Shown here in pieces: positions 6,740 to 6,829 of a stretch of 6,829 bases of DNA; the first letter of the stretch is position 1; every line of letters starts with the position of its first letter. Location: the NCBI GenBank assembly GCA_030626265.1, contig DAOUPF010000070.1, positions 1 through 6,829 of the forward strand, written 5' to 3'. The notes below the pieces were generated by a model. It searched no databases. It saw nothing but the letters and a program-made list of their open reading frames with translations, and had not been told where the DNA came from. The stretch comes from Sulfurovum sp. (GTDB taxonomy: Bacteria > Campylobacterota > Campylobacteria > Campylobacterales > Sulfurovaceae). Both the position numbers and the translations under genes were made by a program.

Positions 6740-6829
6740 AATGATGCTCCTCTCAATGACACTTTAAATACTGCACCACTGTTTTTATTTTCTACACTAA
6801 GCTTACCAAAACAATGATCTTCGATAATA
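6736..6829 (-). CDS. Sensor histidine kinase, C-terminal end only (gene runs off the right edge)
   Basis: Thirty residues and a TGA stop are visible. They read IIEDHCFGKLSVENKNSGAV, then FKVSL and a short tail. This matches the last strands of the histidine kinase HATPase_c domain, whose usual form is 'II-E-x-H-x-G-x-L-x-V-x-N-x-x-x-G-A-x-F-x-I-x-L'. Here a cysteine and phenylalanine replace the more common residues just before the conserved glycine. The stop overlaps the GTG start of the downstream response regulator by 4 bases (GTGA), so the two are one operon and very likely translationally coupled, making this kinase the probable phosphodonor for that regulator's REC domain. Its sensor region, phosphoacceptor histidine and ATP-binding boxes lie outside the window, so its signal is unknown. 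Confidence 0.85.
   Translation of the reverse strand, partial: IIEDHCFGKLSVENKNSGAVFKVSLRGASL
6747..6751 (-). promoter_or_regulatory. Ribosome binding site that fixes a GTG start for the GGDEF-EAL gene
   Basis: AGGAG, within GAGAGGAG, lies 7 bases before the GTG at 6739 and 13 bases before the next in-frame ATG at 6733. The spacing favours the GTG start and places the binding site inside the last codons of the kinase gene. Confidence 0.7.

Overview
The window looks like a chromosomal segment from a Campylobacterota bacterium, probably a free-living Sulfurovum- or Sulfurimonas-type organism. This is inferred from AT-leaning coding sequence, a short RNase R (655 aa, near the ~640 aa epsilonproteobacterial form rather than the ~810 aa E. 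coli form), the adjacent rnr-holA pair, a DprA whose Rossmann fold starts close to the N-terminus, and a short unimodular QueF. I cannot place the genus from the sequence alone.

Layout from left to right. At 1-285 (minus) is the N-terminal part of dprA, which runs off the left edge. An 84-base divergent spacer at 286-369 must hold the promoters of dprA (leftward) and queF (rightward). At 370-747 (plus) is queF, the nitrile reductase of queuosine synthesis. Its stop codon directly abuts the stop codon of holA at 748-1722 (minus), the delta subunit of the DNA polymerase III clamp loader. holA starts directly after the stop codon of rnr (1723-3690, minus), with no base between them, so the two form a tightly coupled operon. 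A 160-base AT-rich spacer (3691-3850) carries a consensus -10 box for rnr and a possible 16-residue upstream ORF. At 3851-6739 (minus) is a 962-residue cytoplasmic REC-PAS-PAS-PAS-GGDEF-EAL protein with both cyclic-di-GMP active sites apparently intact. It overlaps by 4 bases the end of a histidine kinase gene (6736-6829, minus), which runs off the right edge.

Functionally there are two parts. The right half is a phosphorelay / cyclic-di-GMP signalling operon: a sensor kinase followed by a multi-sensor response regulator able, on paper, to make and break c-di-GMP. The left half is housekeeping: RNA decay (rnr), replication (holA), tRNA modification (queF), and DNA uptake/recombination (dprA). 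The two halves also differ in composition: the tetranucleotide CTAG is frequent in the housekeeping genes and scarce in the signalling gene.

I see no tRNA, rRNA, CRISPR array, insertion sequence, attachment site or convincing rho-independent terminator. No gene-free stretch exceeds about 160 bases. I found no convincing undescribed system. The points most worth checking are the cysteine motif in the third PAS domain, the candidate leaderless upstream ORF coupled to rnr, and the superposed divergent promoters between dprA and queF.
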